Assembly: GCA_963930645.1 (NCBI GenBank)
Contig: OZ005649.1
Location: forward strand, 41,988,275-42,052,274
Length of the DNA: 64,000 bases
Reading direction: 5' to 3'
From: Salticus scenicus
Lineage: Eukaryota > Arthropoda > Arachnida > Araneae > Salticidae
In this document: piece by piece, positions 11,401 to 22,599 of the stretch
How positions within the stretch are numbered: the first letter of the stretch is position 1
Layout: every line of letters starts with the position of its first letter
The notes under the pieces: model-generated
Seen by the model: the letters and a program-made list of their open reading frames with translations, nothing else
What the model was told of the DNA's origin: nothing
Databases searched by the model: none
Position numbers and translations under genes: made by a program

Positions 11401-11499
11401 TGTTTTTAAGAATTATCATAATCATCAATTTAAGTGTTTATGAATCCACTGCAGGATGAAAGTTTCTCCTACGGGATTCCAATCTGCCCTGATTTGTAC

Positions 11500-12091
11500 C
11501 ATAGCCTCCTAAATTAGGTGCCTGTCGCGTTGCTCGGAAACTTGGCAATAGTTGAAGTAGAGACCCTATATGATAAGAGACTCTGGATATTGATCCGCCA
11601 TGTTTATTCAGCCTGTTATATATAATACCACTATGCTCTGCAAAATTTCAAATGACACTCTGCAAGACCTTCTAGAGATAAACAACAAAGTTTTATCGAT
11701 ATTTAAAAGGAAAGTATCAGACGCTGGTAAAAATAAATTACGTCTTACGCTGATCGAGTGGCTTTTGAACAAATGACCGCCATATTTGTTCAATTGCCAG
11801 TCTCTATCTAGGGTCCCTAAGTTGAAGCGATAGACTGCGCCACCTCGTACAGATTGCGCGACTTTTTTATTCAATAGCCACCAAAAATTTTTAAAAGTGG
11901 GATATGATATACATAAAAGGCGAATAGAATCGAAGAAACGTCGAATATGTATATCATATATCACTTCTTAAAATTATTGGTGACAGTTGAATTAAAATGT
12001 CGCGCAATCTGTACCAGGTGACGCTGTCTACCGCTTCAACTGTTGCCAAGTTTCGGAGCCACGCGACAGGCATCTAGGCTAGAAGCCTATG
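11500..12091. mobile_element. 322-bp CATAGCCTCC element, enlarged to 592 bp by a nested element
   Basis: Starts CATAGCCTCC, then GGTGCCTGTCGCGTTGCTCG, and ends with the complement (CGCGACAGGCATCTAGG...GCCTATG). The arms extend over 90 bases through GCGCCACCT and GCGCGACTTTTTTATTCAA. Flanks TTTGTAC (11493-11499) and TTTTTAC (12092-12098) match in six of seven positions. Removing the nested 262 bp and its 8-bp duplication leaves 322 bp, against 323 bp for the related copy at 57385. Confidence 0.88.
11558..11819. mobile_element. Nested hAT-type MITE, 262 bp
   Basis: Ends TAGAGACCCTA and TAGGGTCCCTA, with further pairing around CCGCCATGTTTATTCA and TGACCGCCATATTTG. A perfect 8-bp duplication AGTTGAAG lies at 11550-11557 and 11820-11827 inside the host element. 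Confidence 0.87.
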
Positions 12092-12116
12092 TTTTTACAA
12101 TTATTCTCCTTTCTGC

Positions 12117-12470
12117 TGTTCCAAACTTCGCAATTTCATCTCTCCAACGACACAGTGGTCTCTTTCTCGGTCTTTTGTTATATCTCGGTATCTAAAATAG
12201 GACTTTGGTGGTCCATCTGTCATTATTTCTTCTGGAAAAGTGCTCCACCCAGCTCCATTTTAACTTAATTCTAGAAATAACATCAGTAACATTGGTTTGC
12301 TCCCTAATCTAAGTGTTTCGCTTTCTGTCTCTTCGGGTGAATCCTAACATGCATCTTTTGTTTGTTTCAAATTTTTGTATAGTTTTACACATTATTTAAG
12401 TTTCTGAAGCGTAAGCTAAAAGAAGCAGAATGCACTGATCAAAAACTTTTCTTTTCAAACAAATTGGAGG
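12117..12470 (-). pseudogene. Non-LTR retrotransposon reverse transcriptase, C-terminal remnant
   Basis: Minus-strand translation from 12465 downward gives VFDQCILLLLAYASET, matching the VFDQCVLPVLTYG-type segment near the end of the reverse transcriptase region of many arthropod LINEs. CMLGFTRRDRKRNT follows, then VTDVISRIKLKWSWVEHF, then DRWTTKVL and KRPRKRPLCRWRDEIAKF. The order and words fit the typical LINE C-terminal tail (the lineage cannot be fixed from this piece). In-frame stops occur after the KRNT segment (near 12312) and after KVLF. No endonuclease, fingers or palm motif (FADD) is present, so this is a 5'-truncated and decayed copy. A LINE enzyme would reverse transcribe its own RNA at a nicked chromosomal target. 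Confidence 0.82.
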
Positions 12471-12601
12471 GGTCCCATTTCAATATAGGACAATTTCTTC
12501 CTATATTGAAAAAATAAAATTTATAAAAATCGTTTTTTTTTAAATAGTGGTGTGAGAAAAAAGACAGGTATTCTAATATAAATTATAGATATTACCAGTT
12601 G

Positions 12602-12810
12602 CTTACCTGCAAACATTCTAACTAATTTTCTGTAAATTTTATTTATTTTTATTTATTTATTTTATCTCGTGTATTTTTATACTTATCTAATAGTAAATAC
12701 ATTTGGTGAAAATTTCTCTAAAAATAAAATGGTGAAAAAAAAAAAAAAAAAAAAAAAAAGATGGGTACTAAAAGTTTTATGGAATGTTAATTAGAATGTT
12801 GGTAGGCATG
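12602..12810. mobile_element. CCGCC-core MITE, subfamily b
   Basis: Tips CTTACCTGCAAACATTCTAA and TTAGAATGTTGGTAGGCATG. Long poly(A) replaces part of the right inner arm (12735-12759). No clear target duplication. Confidence 0.7.
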
Positions 12811-13127
12811 GTAAATATTAGGTTGAAAAAATTGTCCGTTTCTTCGGTCCCATGTTTATATTATTCAAAAGAAAAGACATTTTTAGAAATTATTACAATA
12901 AAATCGTTAATTTTAAAGATTTAGAATTTTTCGTATGCATAATGTTATTTCGTCAAAGTTATTTTTGGTCATCAAAATTTTGATTTTCTTCACTGAAAAA
13001 TCATCTTTTTTTTTTTTTTTCTTCTTTTTGTCGTTTTTCTAAAACATTATGTTATTTAACGAAAGAGTTTAATTTATTCAAATTTAAATCATTTAGATTT
13101 AACCCTGAGCAACCGGAAACGTATAAG

Positions 13128-13312
13128 CATGGCTGCCAACGAAATCTGGAGTATTGTTAGTACTCACCCCTTTTTTCAACATCACTTAATTTTTGTAGTA
13201 ATTATCTTAAAATGTATTTACGATGAAATAAGAAGAAAAGTACTTAAAAAAAAAAAAGAGATTTGTGTAAAAAAAAATAAAAATAAAAAAGGCGTGAATA
13301 AAGAATCCTTCG
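13128..13312. mobile_element. CCGCC-core MITE, subfamily b, right tip lost
   Basis: The left tip CATGGCTGCCAACGAAATC is intact and followed by TATTGTTAGTACTCACCCC. The right arm stops at AAAGGCGTGAATAAAGAATC, where a CAGGGATGG-family fragment begins. Confidence 0.6.
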
Positions 13313-13490
13313 GTAAGGATGGAGCCCCCGCGCAGAACTCATACCGGTATTTGTCTCTATATATTAAAAAAAAGTAACTGTCGCTGGCGTCAATTTTTTT
13401 TGTCTGCGACAGCATCTTCTCGCCGAGGGCAAAGTGCTCTGCATCATGAGAGGTATGAGAGTATTCCGACTGCTTCAAGGAAGGCATTTC
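13313..13490. repeat. CAGGGATGG-family fragment and a short hairpin
   Basis: GGATGGAGCCCCCGCGCAGAAC then TCATACCGG resembles the left end of the 139-bp element at 24148. CTGTCGC (13379-13385) and GCGACAG near 13406 can pair across a T run. The overlapping frames of 67-89 codons are shadows of this GC-richer patch. Confidence 0.5.
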
Positions 13491-14793
13491 AGCTCCTTAG
13501 AAATTTCTATAATTTTAATTAACGAAGTTATTAACTAAAAACGTCGGGTTTATAAAGGTACTCTATTTGCCACCGGAGAAAAAAGTTTGTCTTATGACGT
13601 TTGTTTCTGTGTTTCTGACGTCGCTTTTCTCAGGAAAATAAGCTAGTAAGCAAGTAAATAAGAAAAATTGAAAAATTGGCATCTTTGAGATGCTCGAGAG
13701 AAGAAAAAAATTATTTAGAATAGCAAAACATGATAATAACCGATATTTTTAAAATATTAAGTAAATATTTAATAAAAATGAAATGGAAATTAGTTTTTTT
13801 TTTTTTTTTTTATTTATTTTTTATTATTATTTAATATTATTAGTTAAGTTTATACTATTATCTTAGTTTATATTATTAGTTTTTATTTTAACGTTAGGCG
13901 CAAAAGATTTAGTAATGAATATAATAATTATGATAAACAACGACTGGTATAGAATTAGAGGTTAAGCCCAGAAATTTTTAAAATGAAATTTACGAGACAG
14001 CAACATAAATTAGTTATTATAAAGATTTAGTTTTTTAACTCAAAATCTATTGAAAATGATGGATCTTTACTATGACCAATTTAGCTATTTTTAAAATTTA
14101 GAAATGAAGAAGCTCGTATGTTTTCCCCCAAGGAATTCATTTACGCAACCATAATAGCCATTTTCACTCTAGCCATGCCTAAAATAAAGAGAAAAATTAT
14201 AAAATAGGGCAATAATAATAATAAAATTCGCAACCTATTTTTGTTTTTTAAGCTTTGATGTAAAACTTTGCAGAAAACAGAATTTAATTTAATACGACCG
14301 GACTTTTCTTTTGTCTATTTTTCCATGTAATGGAATGAAGTAACTGCTTTGCTAAAATATTTTAGATACTCCTAATACAGGAGCTCACTGGCAGATTTAA
14401 AAATTTTCCTTTTTTTGACGATGACTTAAATTATCTATATCAGTCATGCATGTCAAGATTTTTGCGAGAAAAGTCTAAGCTACTTCGGTACCAAATTTAA
14501 AATTTCGCCAAGAGGTTAAACTGTACCATTGCTTTAGCACATTTTTTTTTTTTTTTTTTTTTTCGATTTTAACTTAATTCAAGAGAGAAATATCGAAGAG
14601 CATTTTTTATTTGGTCTAAATGTACAAAATATCTTTAGGTAAAATATTATCCGTATGATTAGAAAAAAAAGGGCTAAAGTAGTTTTTTCCTGTATCATTG
14701 ATGTCTCTACAAATTAAATTAAATTAAATTATCCAATATCATCATATTTCATTCTCCACACGCATTTTTTTTTTTCTAAATTCAATATTATAT
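13491..14793. other. Non-genic AT-rich stretch
   Basis: No gene recognised. Contains poly(T) runs near 13796-13811 and 14544-14564 and a (TTAAA)n-like patch near 14715. Confidence 0.5.
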
Positions 14794-14799
14794 AATATA

Positions 14800-14988
14800 C
14801 AGGCCTCGCAGCGTCCCTAAAATTTTACTTGTGTTTTATTATACTGACACCACAATCGTTAAAAACTTTTTTCTTGGAGGTTTTAATGTTGAAATATTAG
14901 GTAAATAAGTGTTCTTTTAAAATAGTGGTGACAAAGTAGCAAAATGATTCCTAAAATTCCTAAAATTTTAGGAACGCTGCGAGGCCTG
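14800..14988. mobile_element. CAGGCCTCGCAGCG element (family E), 189 bp
   Basis: Ends CAGGCCTCGCAGCGTCCCTA and the complement GGAACGCTGCGAGGCCTG, with TAAAATTTTA inside each. Flanked by AATATA at 14794-14799 and 14989-14994. Related pieces lie at 17752, 28758, 34965 and 35936. Confidence 0.85.
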
Positions 14989-15030
14989 AATATATGCGTA
15001 AAAAAAAATCAAGGGGTAATTAGTACATAT

Positions 15031-15240
15031 CCAGAAGATGTAGCCAACAAATATTCAGAAGCCATCGTTAACACAAGTTCAGGAGATATTGCCAACAACT
15101 ATTAAGATGTCATGATCAATATATACCAGTAGATAATGCCAACAATAATAATTATTCAGAAGATATCGCCAACAAGTATTCAGGAGCTATCATGAATATT
15201 TATTCAGAAACTTTTGTCAAAAAATATTCAAAAGCCATCC
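15031..15240. repeat. 24-bp minisatellite, about nine degenerate units
   Basis: The unit is close to CAGAAGATATCGCCAACAAG plus TATT. Alternate units differ in a regular way (one type has GCCAACAA, the next has ATCATGAA or ATCGTTAA), suggesting a 48-bp higher-order period. Several units stay open in one frame but there are no flanking coding signals. Confidence 0.8.
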
Positions 15241-16129
15241 AATTTATGAATGGTGATGGTCTATCTCGAACACTCCAAACCGGCAATTCGTTTTTACAAT
15301 ATAATCAAGGATGAATTTTTCACTTATCAGTAGGCTTTGAAAAATGTGATCCCCCCCCCCCCCCCCCGATTTAACTTAGTATTTAATATAGTTTAAGAAA
15401 TGGTAAAATCAGATATTGACGGGCATCTTGGCAAATTCATGGCGACAATGCAAAATCACTATGAGTAAGAAATTGTCCTGTCGTACTACTACTAATGAAA
15501 TGTTTGAAATAATTGCAATAATCACATAAGATATTTATTTTCAATTGATCTGACTAAATCATAGTCTAGGAAATATGCACTTTAAAAAGTTGCATCTTTA
15601 CTGTTGTAAGCACAATTTTAAACCTTGCTGTACATTGGAAATAAATGCAGAGTGTTACATATTGCCCTAAATTAACTAAAAAAAATCAATAGTAAAAAAT
15701 ATAGGCATTAGAAAAAAATAAGTTCATAATTTCTTTAATCAAGCAATAATACCCGAAAAATTCATCGTCAAACAATGACAAAAATTTAACAAGTGAATCG
15801 TATACTAAAGCTGTAACGCTAAATCGTTTAGATGTTAAGAATTTCTCTCTGTTCTAAACAGTTGGCACTATCGTTGTTTATTTTGTGTGTCTAGCTGTCT
15901 AACATATGTTTTCTCTCAAAATAATGGCAAATTGCTATTAAACTGTCGAACGTTAAGACAGATTTTTCACATATTATAAACGATATAATATTAAATATTG
16001 TGTATTTCAATGTGATACACCAAATATGGTGGATTTCTATAATATTATTCAACTTTTCTCTTGTGTTATGAATTATTAATATTCCAATTCAATGAAAGGC
16101 AAAGTTGCGAACAGTTGGGTATAATCCAG
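15241..16129. other. Non-genic stretch with poly(C)
   Basis: No gene recognised. A C17 run sits at 15351-15367. Confidence 0.5.
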
Positions 16130-16317
16130 CAGGGATTAATGAGGGAAGCAAGTCGGGTTGAGGGAAAGCCTTCCTCGGGGGTTGAAGAGCGGAGCGAGCA
16201 GGGGGCAGAGCCCCCTAGTTTAAGAAAATTTTCTACATATAGTATCGTTAATTTAAGAAGTAGAAAATTTTCTTGCATTGATAGTGGTATCCGTTTTGCG
16301 CCAGTGTTCCATACCTG
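16130..16317. repeat. GC-rich module fused to the right half of a CAGGGATGG element
   Basis: 16130-16215 holds CTTCCTCGGGGGTTGAAGAG, GCGGAGCGAGC and the hairpin GGGGGCAGAGCCCCC, strikingly GC-rich for this region. From 16216 the sequence follows the CAGGGATGG family (AAGAAAATTTTCTAC, then GCGCCAGTGTTCCATACCTG). The 87-codon plus frame and its minus shadow span this module. I see no protein family. Confidence 0.55.
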
Positions 16318-16354
16318 TAATTAGGATGTTGATAGCTTGGTATAAGTCACTGAC

Positions 16355-16445
16355 ATATATACATACATATACTGACATATATACATACATATACTGACAT
16401 ATACATACATATACTGACATATACACTGACATACATACATATAAA
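16355..16445. repeat. ACATATA/CATACATA minisatellite
   Basis: Repeats of CTGACATATACATACATATA with small length changes. The YVCMSVYMSVYVC-type frame on the minus strand is its translation. Confidence 0.85.
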
Positions 16446-16498
16446 TGCAGATGACAAGGGGTTACACAAAAACGCAAAAACAATTTGTAAAGTAATAT

Positions 16499-16695
16499 AG
16501 ACCTGCTAACTATGCTAGTTTATCCGTAATGGTCCTAGGCACGCCTTTTTTTTGACACCAGAATAATTGTAGATTAATATTCAGCAATATTCTCTCATGA
16601 TTAAATAAGAAGACAATTGCTCTGCAACTATTCTGGTGTGAAAAAAAGGCGGGGCTTAAAACCATTACGGATAAACTAGCATAGTTAGCAGGTCT
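16499..16695. mobile_element. CCGCC-core relative with AGACCTGCTAAC ends, 8-bp target duplication
   Basis: Arms of about 58 bases: AGACCTGCTAACTATGCTAG, then TTATCCGTAATGGTCCTAGG, then CACGCCTTTTTTTTGACACC, mirrored on the right. Flanks are a perfect AGTAATAT at 16491-16498 and 16696-16703. The inner core resembles the other subfamilies but the tips differ. Confidence 0.88.
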
Positions 16696-16703
16696 AGTAA
16701 TAT

Positions 16704-17751
16704 AATGTTTATAATAAAGGTTAAGGGCGGGCTAAATTTTTTATAAAACGGGAATTCTCGTTTCTCCATGTAAATGTTTTAATTAATATATTGCTACAAA
16801 TTTTAGTTTTATTCATTGTAGGTAATAAAAAAAAAATGTAATTTGAATATTTATTCTGGGCTGAAGTGAAATTTAAATATTTAACAAATATGTGCCAATT
16901 TTATCCATATTTTAAATTTTAACTGCTTGCGATTGGTATATTTTCTTATTTTCTACAGTTAGTTCCAGCTCTTTCAAAAAAATTCCTGCATCAAGCAAAC
17001 TAATTTTACTCGTATTTAAATCTCGTCCTAATCTTTTTATTCGTATTTAAATATTTTGACGCTCAAAGTAATTACAGAATGGGTACGCAATTAATAATAA
17101 TATATTGTTTCAGAGGAATTTAAAAGCCAATCGTATTTTTTAACAAAATTTCTTTTGCGTAATTTCTTAGCTTAATATAAACAGCTACTCTTATAAAGAA
17201 AAAAATACACCTTGAAAATTTCGAAAGATATATATGACAGAATGAATAGAATTTCAGCTGCTCTGAAAAACAAATAAATAAAAGCAAATAAATAAATGTT
17301 TAATACAAATTTGTATCTTGAACAAATTAATGTTATTATAGTATATGTTTATTATAAATAAAGAATTAGTAAAGAACCCTTAAAGATCTCTTTGAGAACA
17401 ATTGAAATTAAACTTATTCTCGTGCATATACATTTTCAATTTTCAATTTTTACGTTTTTTTTCTTTTTCCAAGAGTAAATGTGTATGTTTTCGATACAAA
17501 AGAGTTTTTAAGATAAGAAACCTTGCGAAAGGAAAAAAAAATTCAAACGAATTCCAGAAATAGAATGGTAGAAATATAATAATTTTACAATCAGAGAAAT
17601 ATTTAAAAAAAAAATTCTATAAATTTAAAAATATTAGGCTCTAATCAATATTTCCGAAAATTTTAATATAACACAATTTACACTATTTTGTTAAAGTAAA
17701 CATTTTGAATTGCTAAAAAAATTACAAGTGATAAAATTGAGTAAATAAAAT
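16704..17751. other. Non-genic AT-rich stretch
   Basis: No gene, inverted repeat or RNA recognised. Confidence 0.5.
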
Positions 17752-18098
17752 CAGGCCTCCTAAACTTTTACTGGCATTTTATTATACTGTCATCGTCACA
17801 GAGTTGCCAACATTTTAATTTACTCCAGGCCATTTTTAGCTTCCGCCTTTATTCCATACCACTCTTTTTTAAAGAGTAAATTTTCTTATTTTATCGTAGC
17901 TATACATTGAAGAAACATATTATAAAATTAAAGTGGTGTGAAATAAAGACTGGACTAATAACGCTTCGAAATAAATTAAAATATTGGCAACTATGTCGCT
18001 AATAAGAAATCTATTTTTTTAAACATTTATAAAAAAAGATCTAAAATATTGGTGGCAATATAATAAAAAGTAACATTTTAGGAACGGCGGGGGGCTCG
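17752..18098. mobile_element. Family E element interrupted by a CCGCC-core MITE
   Basis: The left end CAGGCCTCCTAAACTTTTAC and right part GTAACATTTTAGGAACGGCG are family E arms. TAAAAT occurs on both sides (17746-17751 and 18099-18104). The MITE at 17809-17995 sits in the left arm. Confidence 0.72.
17809..17995. mobile_element. CCGCC-core MITE, subfamily a, nested
   Basis: Tips CAGAGTTGCCAACATTTTAA and TTGGCAACTATG, with cores TTAGCTTCCGCCTTTATTCC and its partner. It lies within the family E element. Flanks ATCGTCA and TCGCTAA agree only partly. Confidence 0.8.
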
Positions 18099-18104
18099 TA
18101 AAAT

Positions 18105-18710
18105 AAATAAATAAATATATTTTAAAAGATAACACTAATTATATATGATAACATTTCACAACATGTCTTCATGGATTTCATACGAAAAAAAAAATCTTTT
18201 AACTGTTTGATGCATCGTATAGTTAATAGCCCTTGAAGACTCATATGCACTTTTTTAAACGCAAAAAATAGCAACCGACATTAAACTCACAAAACAGCGG
18301 AGTAAGTTTGAAAAATGTTCTTACAAAAAACTTAAAATATAGCATGCCTTCTTACAGCATCTTTCAGCTTCAAATAACCATTAATAACAAGCCATTGACG
18401 GGTAATCAGGTTTCTGTTACCGGAAGTATAAAAACTTACCATTATTCAATCTTCACTTCATTTTCTTGGAAGTATTTCTCTAGTAGTAACTTAAAGTTGA
18501 ATGTCCAGTATATTTTAAAACATTCTAAATTTTCCAAGGGATTTTTTAGTCTTTAGATGAAATTTATTTCTTCAGGTGTTTCATGTTATAAGAATTAAAT
18601 TTAATTATTTCGTAATTGATGGAAGAGTCTGATACACTAAAATGGTGTAATTAATGTATAATCATTGTATAGAAAGAAATATTTACTGTATGTTTTAGAA
18701 TTAAGGGCCC
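18105..18710. other. Non-genic stretch
   Basis: No gene recognised. The 82-codon plus frame at 18308-18556 has no family motif, start context or splice neighbours that I could support. Confidence 0.5.
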
Positions 18711-18714
18711 GCTT

Positions 18715-19131
18715 CACTCACCGCTGCCGGAAGCTGAAGCTAATGTTATTCTATGGGAAATTTTTCTTTACAAATAACTTATTAACTAATACATATTTTT
18801 AAGTTCTGTTTTCACATTCTGAAAATTCCCAGATGTTAAATTGACGGACCTTTTTTAAAAAAATATTTTTTTAATTTTTTATATTTTATTTTGAAGCTGC
18901 AAAATACGAATTTTCAATATGTAAAATTTTTTAATTTTGCAATTTCAAAATAGAATATTAAAAATTAAAAAAATAACATTTTTAAAAAAGGTCAATTTAA
19001 TAGCTGGGAATTTTCTAAATGTGAAAACAGAATTTAAAAATATGTATTAGTTAATAAGTTATTTGTAAAGAATATTTCCTCTTAGAATAGCATTGACTCG
19101 GGCTTCCGGCGACGGTAAGTGAAGAAGGCCG
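18715..19131. mobile_element. Long-hairpin piggyBac-type MITE, 417 bp, TTAA duplication
   Basis: TTAA at 18711-18714 and 19132-19135 flanks GGGCCCGCTTCACTCACCG and the complement of CGGCCTTCTTCACTTACCG. Complementarity continues for almost 200 bases per arm (for example ACATATTTTTAAGTTCTGTT against its mirror near 19025-19045), so the single strand would fold into one long hairpin. Confidence 0.88.
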
Positions 19132-19341
19132 TTAAAGAGTTTGTATGCTCCCATTGCAAATTCATGAGACAGATATCACTGTTTTAAAAATAATATATAA
19201 TAACTGTATTTGTGTGAAAAGTTAAATGGTGAATATTATTGTTAATAAAAACATGGTACTATAAATAAAAAAGTGTAGAAATACTGAACGACCATTATTA
19301 AAAGGATCCTTCAACATTTATTTCAGAAGTCAGCGAAGTTA

Positions 19342-19455
19342 CATTTTTGAATACTAATTTTTTTAAATATAAAAATTTTGTAATCTTTCGCAGTAGCTAT
19401 ATCCCAGTGTGCAATACTTTATAAATACAGTGGTATTCAAAAAAGTTTCTACGAC
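19342..19455. repeat. TTTTGAATAC...GTATTCAAAA short inverted element
   Basis: TTTTTGAATACTAATTTTTT and the mirror ACAGTGGTATTCAAAAAAG bracket about 110 bases. Similar pairs occur near 19834 and 45975. Confidence 0.5.
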
Positions 19456-19492
19456 GATCCATAATATTTAATATTCTATAACTTGTGTAGTG

Positions 19493-19689
19493 CATAGATG
19501 CCAACATTTTAATTTATTCCGGAGTATTTTTAGCCCCGCCTTTATTTCGCACCACGTTATTTATAGAAAAATTTTCTCCAATATATAAGTTTCATAAAAT
19601 AAGAAAAAAATTACTTTTAAAAAATAAGTGTTATGGAATAAAGCGGGATTATAAATATTCCGGAATAAATTAAAATATTGGCATCCATG
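19493..19689. mobile_element. CCGCC-core MITE, subfamily a
   Basis: CATAGATGCCAACATTTTAA and TTAAAATATTGGCATCCATG, with TAGCCCCGCCTTTATTTCGC inside. Flanks share AGTG (GTAGTG against CAAGTG). Confidence 0.87.
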
Positions 19690-20019
19690 CAAGTGTGTCC
19701 AACTATGGCAAATAAGATAGTTTATATTTCCAGAAAGAGATGTTTTCCGATAGGATTTTAAATACATTTTTATTACAGAGTTTGAAATTATCCGAAAAAT
19801 GAAATGTATTCAAAGGAATCTCAGCAGTCACTATTTTGAATACTACTTTTTTTTTTTTTTTTTTTTTTTAGTAATCTTTATTAATCGTTTGTAGTACATA
19901 TCTTCGAAAGAAAAATGCCAGAATTGTTTTATATAAAAAGTCGTACTGAAAATAGTGGATGCAAAAAACCCTGAAACTGAGAAACATTTTTTTTTTTAAG
20001 TATTTCGCAGTATTCTATA

Positions 20020-20168
20020 CAGGGTTCTCGCAACGTGAAATTTGGATACCGCAATTTTAATAGTAATGTTTTTAAATATATATCAACGAATATAAAAAAT
20101 AAAACCAAGTCTAAAATTATTATATGAAAATAACAGTTGTATCTAATTTTTGCTATGTGAGAACCCTG
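20020..20168. mobile_element. hAT-type MITE, 149 bp, perfect 8-bp duplication
   Basis: Ends CAGGGTTCTCGCAACGTGAA and TGCTATGTGAGAACCCTG, bounded by ATTCTATA at 20012-20019 and 20169-20176. The arms are only about 16 bases long. The interior is AT-rich. Confidence 0.9.
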
Positions 20169-20275
20169 ATTCTATATCTAAAACAACTCCGCCAATTTTT
20201 GCGCTAAATAAATTTCCAAATTCCCTTTTTTTTTATCTCTTAAGCATGTAATGTTATGTTAAATAAAAATTGAAA

Positions 20276-20464
20276 TACCGTAATTTCTGGTAGATAACCC
20301 GCAGGTAAGATGTGTCATTTCTCCACCAGAAATTTTATTTAACAGAGAAATCTATACTTTTTAGAAGGAAGAGCTCGTACAAATATAAATTTATTTATAA
20401 ATTGAAATTTCTGGTGCAAAACCGGATTATATAACTTGCGGTTTATCTACCAGAAATTACGGTA
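20276..20464. mobile_element. MITE with TACCGTAATTTCTGGTAGAT ends
   Basis: The left arm TACCGTAATTTCTGGTAGAT and right arm ATCTACCAGAAATTACGGTA are perfect complements. GATAACCCGCAGGTAAGA and the ACTTGCGGTTTATC side extend the match imperfectly. No duplication is evident, so the class is unknown. Confidence 0.8.
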
Positions 20465-20942
20465 ACTATACAACACTTAAGAGCTTTACTAATAAACATC
20501 ATATAAGTAATTCAATAACTGATAAATAATTGCTGAATAAGGTAAATAATAATATTAATAATTACAATAAAATTACTATCCTTAAAAAATAGTAATACTT
20601 TAAGCTTCATTTGTGAAGAAGATGAAAAATTATACCTATAGAGATAAAGCACACATTAGGTATGCAATTTTCTTGATAGAAAGAGGTCTGCATTTGCTGA
20701 TAAATTAAATCATATTAACGGTTAATACATAAAATGCTTAGTATGAAACTAATCGTTTTTTCCGTATAAAAGAATAATACTAGATAAGTGCAAACGTAGA
20801 TTTAAATTTTTGCATTTATTAACAGATTATATTGCACATAGATTGTAGCGATATCTTTGATAATTTATACAATTTTTAATGAATTTGAATAATTCACCAA
20901 TTAAACTTTTAATTGTTTCAACTAAAACACAAAATTGTGTTC

Positions 20943-21240
20943 TTAACACTTTCGTGACCGCATATCTTTGTCTTTTAGACAGTAAGGTCCGCCTATGGGC
21001 GTTATTCTCCCACGTTATAATATTGGAAAACAAAATTTTTTGTATTCGCATTTATATTAGAAATTGATATACATTACACTCTTCCTAATCAAAGAATTTG
21101 TATTCACAGTTTATTGATTGTACAATTATTAATATAGAGTATATTTCGATTTAATTTGAGGTATACGAACCTACAATATACAATATACAAAAATATTGAT
21201 AACAAGATTTAAACAAATATCTGAGAAAGGGTATTTAATA
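20943..21240. repeat. Relative of the 43737-44579 piggyBac-like repeat
   Basis: Starts TTAACACTTTCGTGACCGC and continues with ACAGTAAGGTCCGCCTATGG, GCGTTATTC, and CCTAATCAAAGAATTTGTAT. The same order is found at 43737-43920. The right end is not clear. Confidence 0.65.
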
Positions 21241-21798
21241 TTCAATAAAAAGGAGAAACTGTTCAAAAGCGTTCGTATTTTGAGTAATAAGTCACACCTT
21301 TATACGTTTCTCTAAAACATCAAATTATTTAACAAATTCAGGATTAAATAACTGGAATTTTGTCATCAACAATCGAAACGGTAAATTTCATTCGTTTATA
21401 TATGCTAGAGTCAAACAAAATAAAATTAAGGAAACAAAAAACATTTTTTTTTTTTTTTTTAAGTGAAGTTTTGTTTCAGAAAAAGCCAGAGGGTGGGATT
21501 TATTATTATTTTGGAATGCCATAAAAATTTACCACCAGTAATGCGTTAATTTTATATAAATAGGTTAATTTGTATCGGGGTCAAAATAAAATGCTGGTGG
21601 GGCTAAATTTTGAAATATATGTTGCTTTTTTTCAAGAAAATATGATTAATAAATGTCTGTACTGTACAGTATTAAATTCTCATACTTATACTGTGCATAG
21701 TATTAATTTTATGAATCATTAAACAGATATACCGAAAAGCGAAAGTAGACGTATTGCAAATGAAATGACCATTGGTAGAAAAAATAAACCAACTTTAA
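21241..21798. other. Non-genic stretch
   Basis: No gene recognised. Poly(T) at 21444-21460. Confidence 0.5.
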
Positions 21799-21996
21799 CC
21801 CTTTCAGGGGTAAGCAAATTTTCGTCATTAAAAATCAGCAGTAACCAGAAATCATCAACAATATTAAAGGACAAGAAATAAATGAAGTCATTCTAAGTTA
21901 TAAAAGGAATTTTCGTTAAAAAAATTTCCGGGGACAGTTTTTTCAATTTTGAATCAAATTTGTAGTTGCACTATGCAACAACCGCTCCTGAAAGGG
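21799..21996. mobile_element. piggyBac-type MITE, CCCTTTCAGG ends
   Basis: TTAA at 21795-21798, then CCCTTTCAGGGGTAAGC. The right end is CTCCTGAAAGGG followed by TTAT, one base off TTAA. It belongs with the copies at 38238, 46133 and 63269. Confidence 0.78.
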
Positions 21997-22301
21997 TTAT
22001 AATGTACACTGGTTCTCATAATTATAAGGACACCCGTTTTTCTATATTAACTAAACACTGAACACTATTATTTTAACAAATAAATTTTTTATTGATTTGA
22101 ATTTCATTAATAGACGATATTTAAAACGCTTTATCGTTTTTCTGTCTTAAAAAACTTTGAATACGCTCAAAAAGATGATTTTTCAGGTGTTCACAATTAT
22201 AAGGACAGCTCGAATCTTAGTAATTTTTTTTCAGTTTTTCTTCAAATTAATATTTTATGGGGTCTCTTTTTAGGGTGAAACAGTCAGACATTCTCTCTGG
22301 T

Positions 22302-22347
<46 letters not shown>

Positions 22348-22599
22348 TTTTTTAATATTCAGTTTCAGTACCTTTTCATACAGTATAGATGATATTCTGA
22401 ATACATTTAAACTATTTAAAATTGCTTTCCACTTGCATGTACTTTTCTAATATGATAAGTCAAGGTTTTTTCAATTTTAAGGCCACGGGAAAGGAAATAA
22501 TACAGAAGTTTCTTTCTTTAAACTATTTCCTATTGCTCTAGAAGTAGAGCAAAAATGTAAGTCTTGTTGATAAAAATATTATTACCCAACAAAATCTAA

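Noticed and set aside
11608..11964. 118-codon minus-strand frame similar to one at 57731-57916
   Set aside because: The similarity (LLCISYP, FWWLLNKK) comes from shared MITE DNA. The frames lie on opposite strands of a palindromic element and continue through a nested insertion, so no protein is implied.
16061..16324. 87-codon plus-strand frame with GC-rich centre
   Set aside because: It spans the join between a GC-rich hairpin module and half of a family D MITE. It has no family motif and its minus-strand shadow is equally open.
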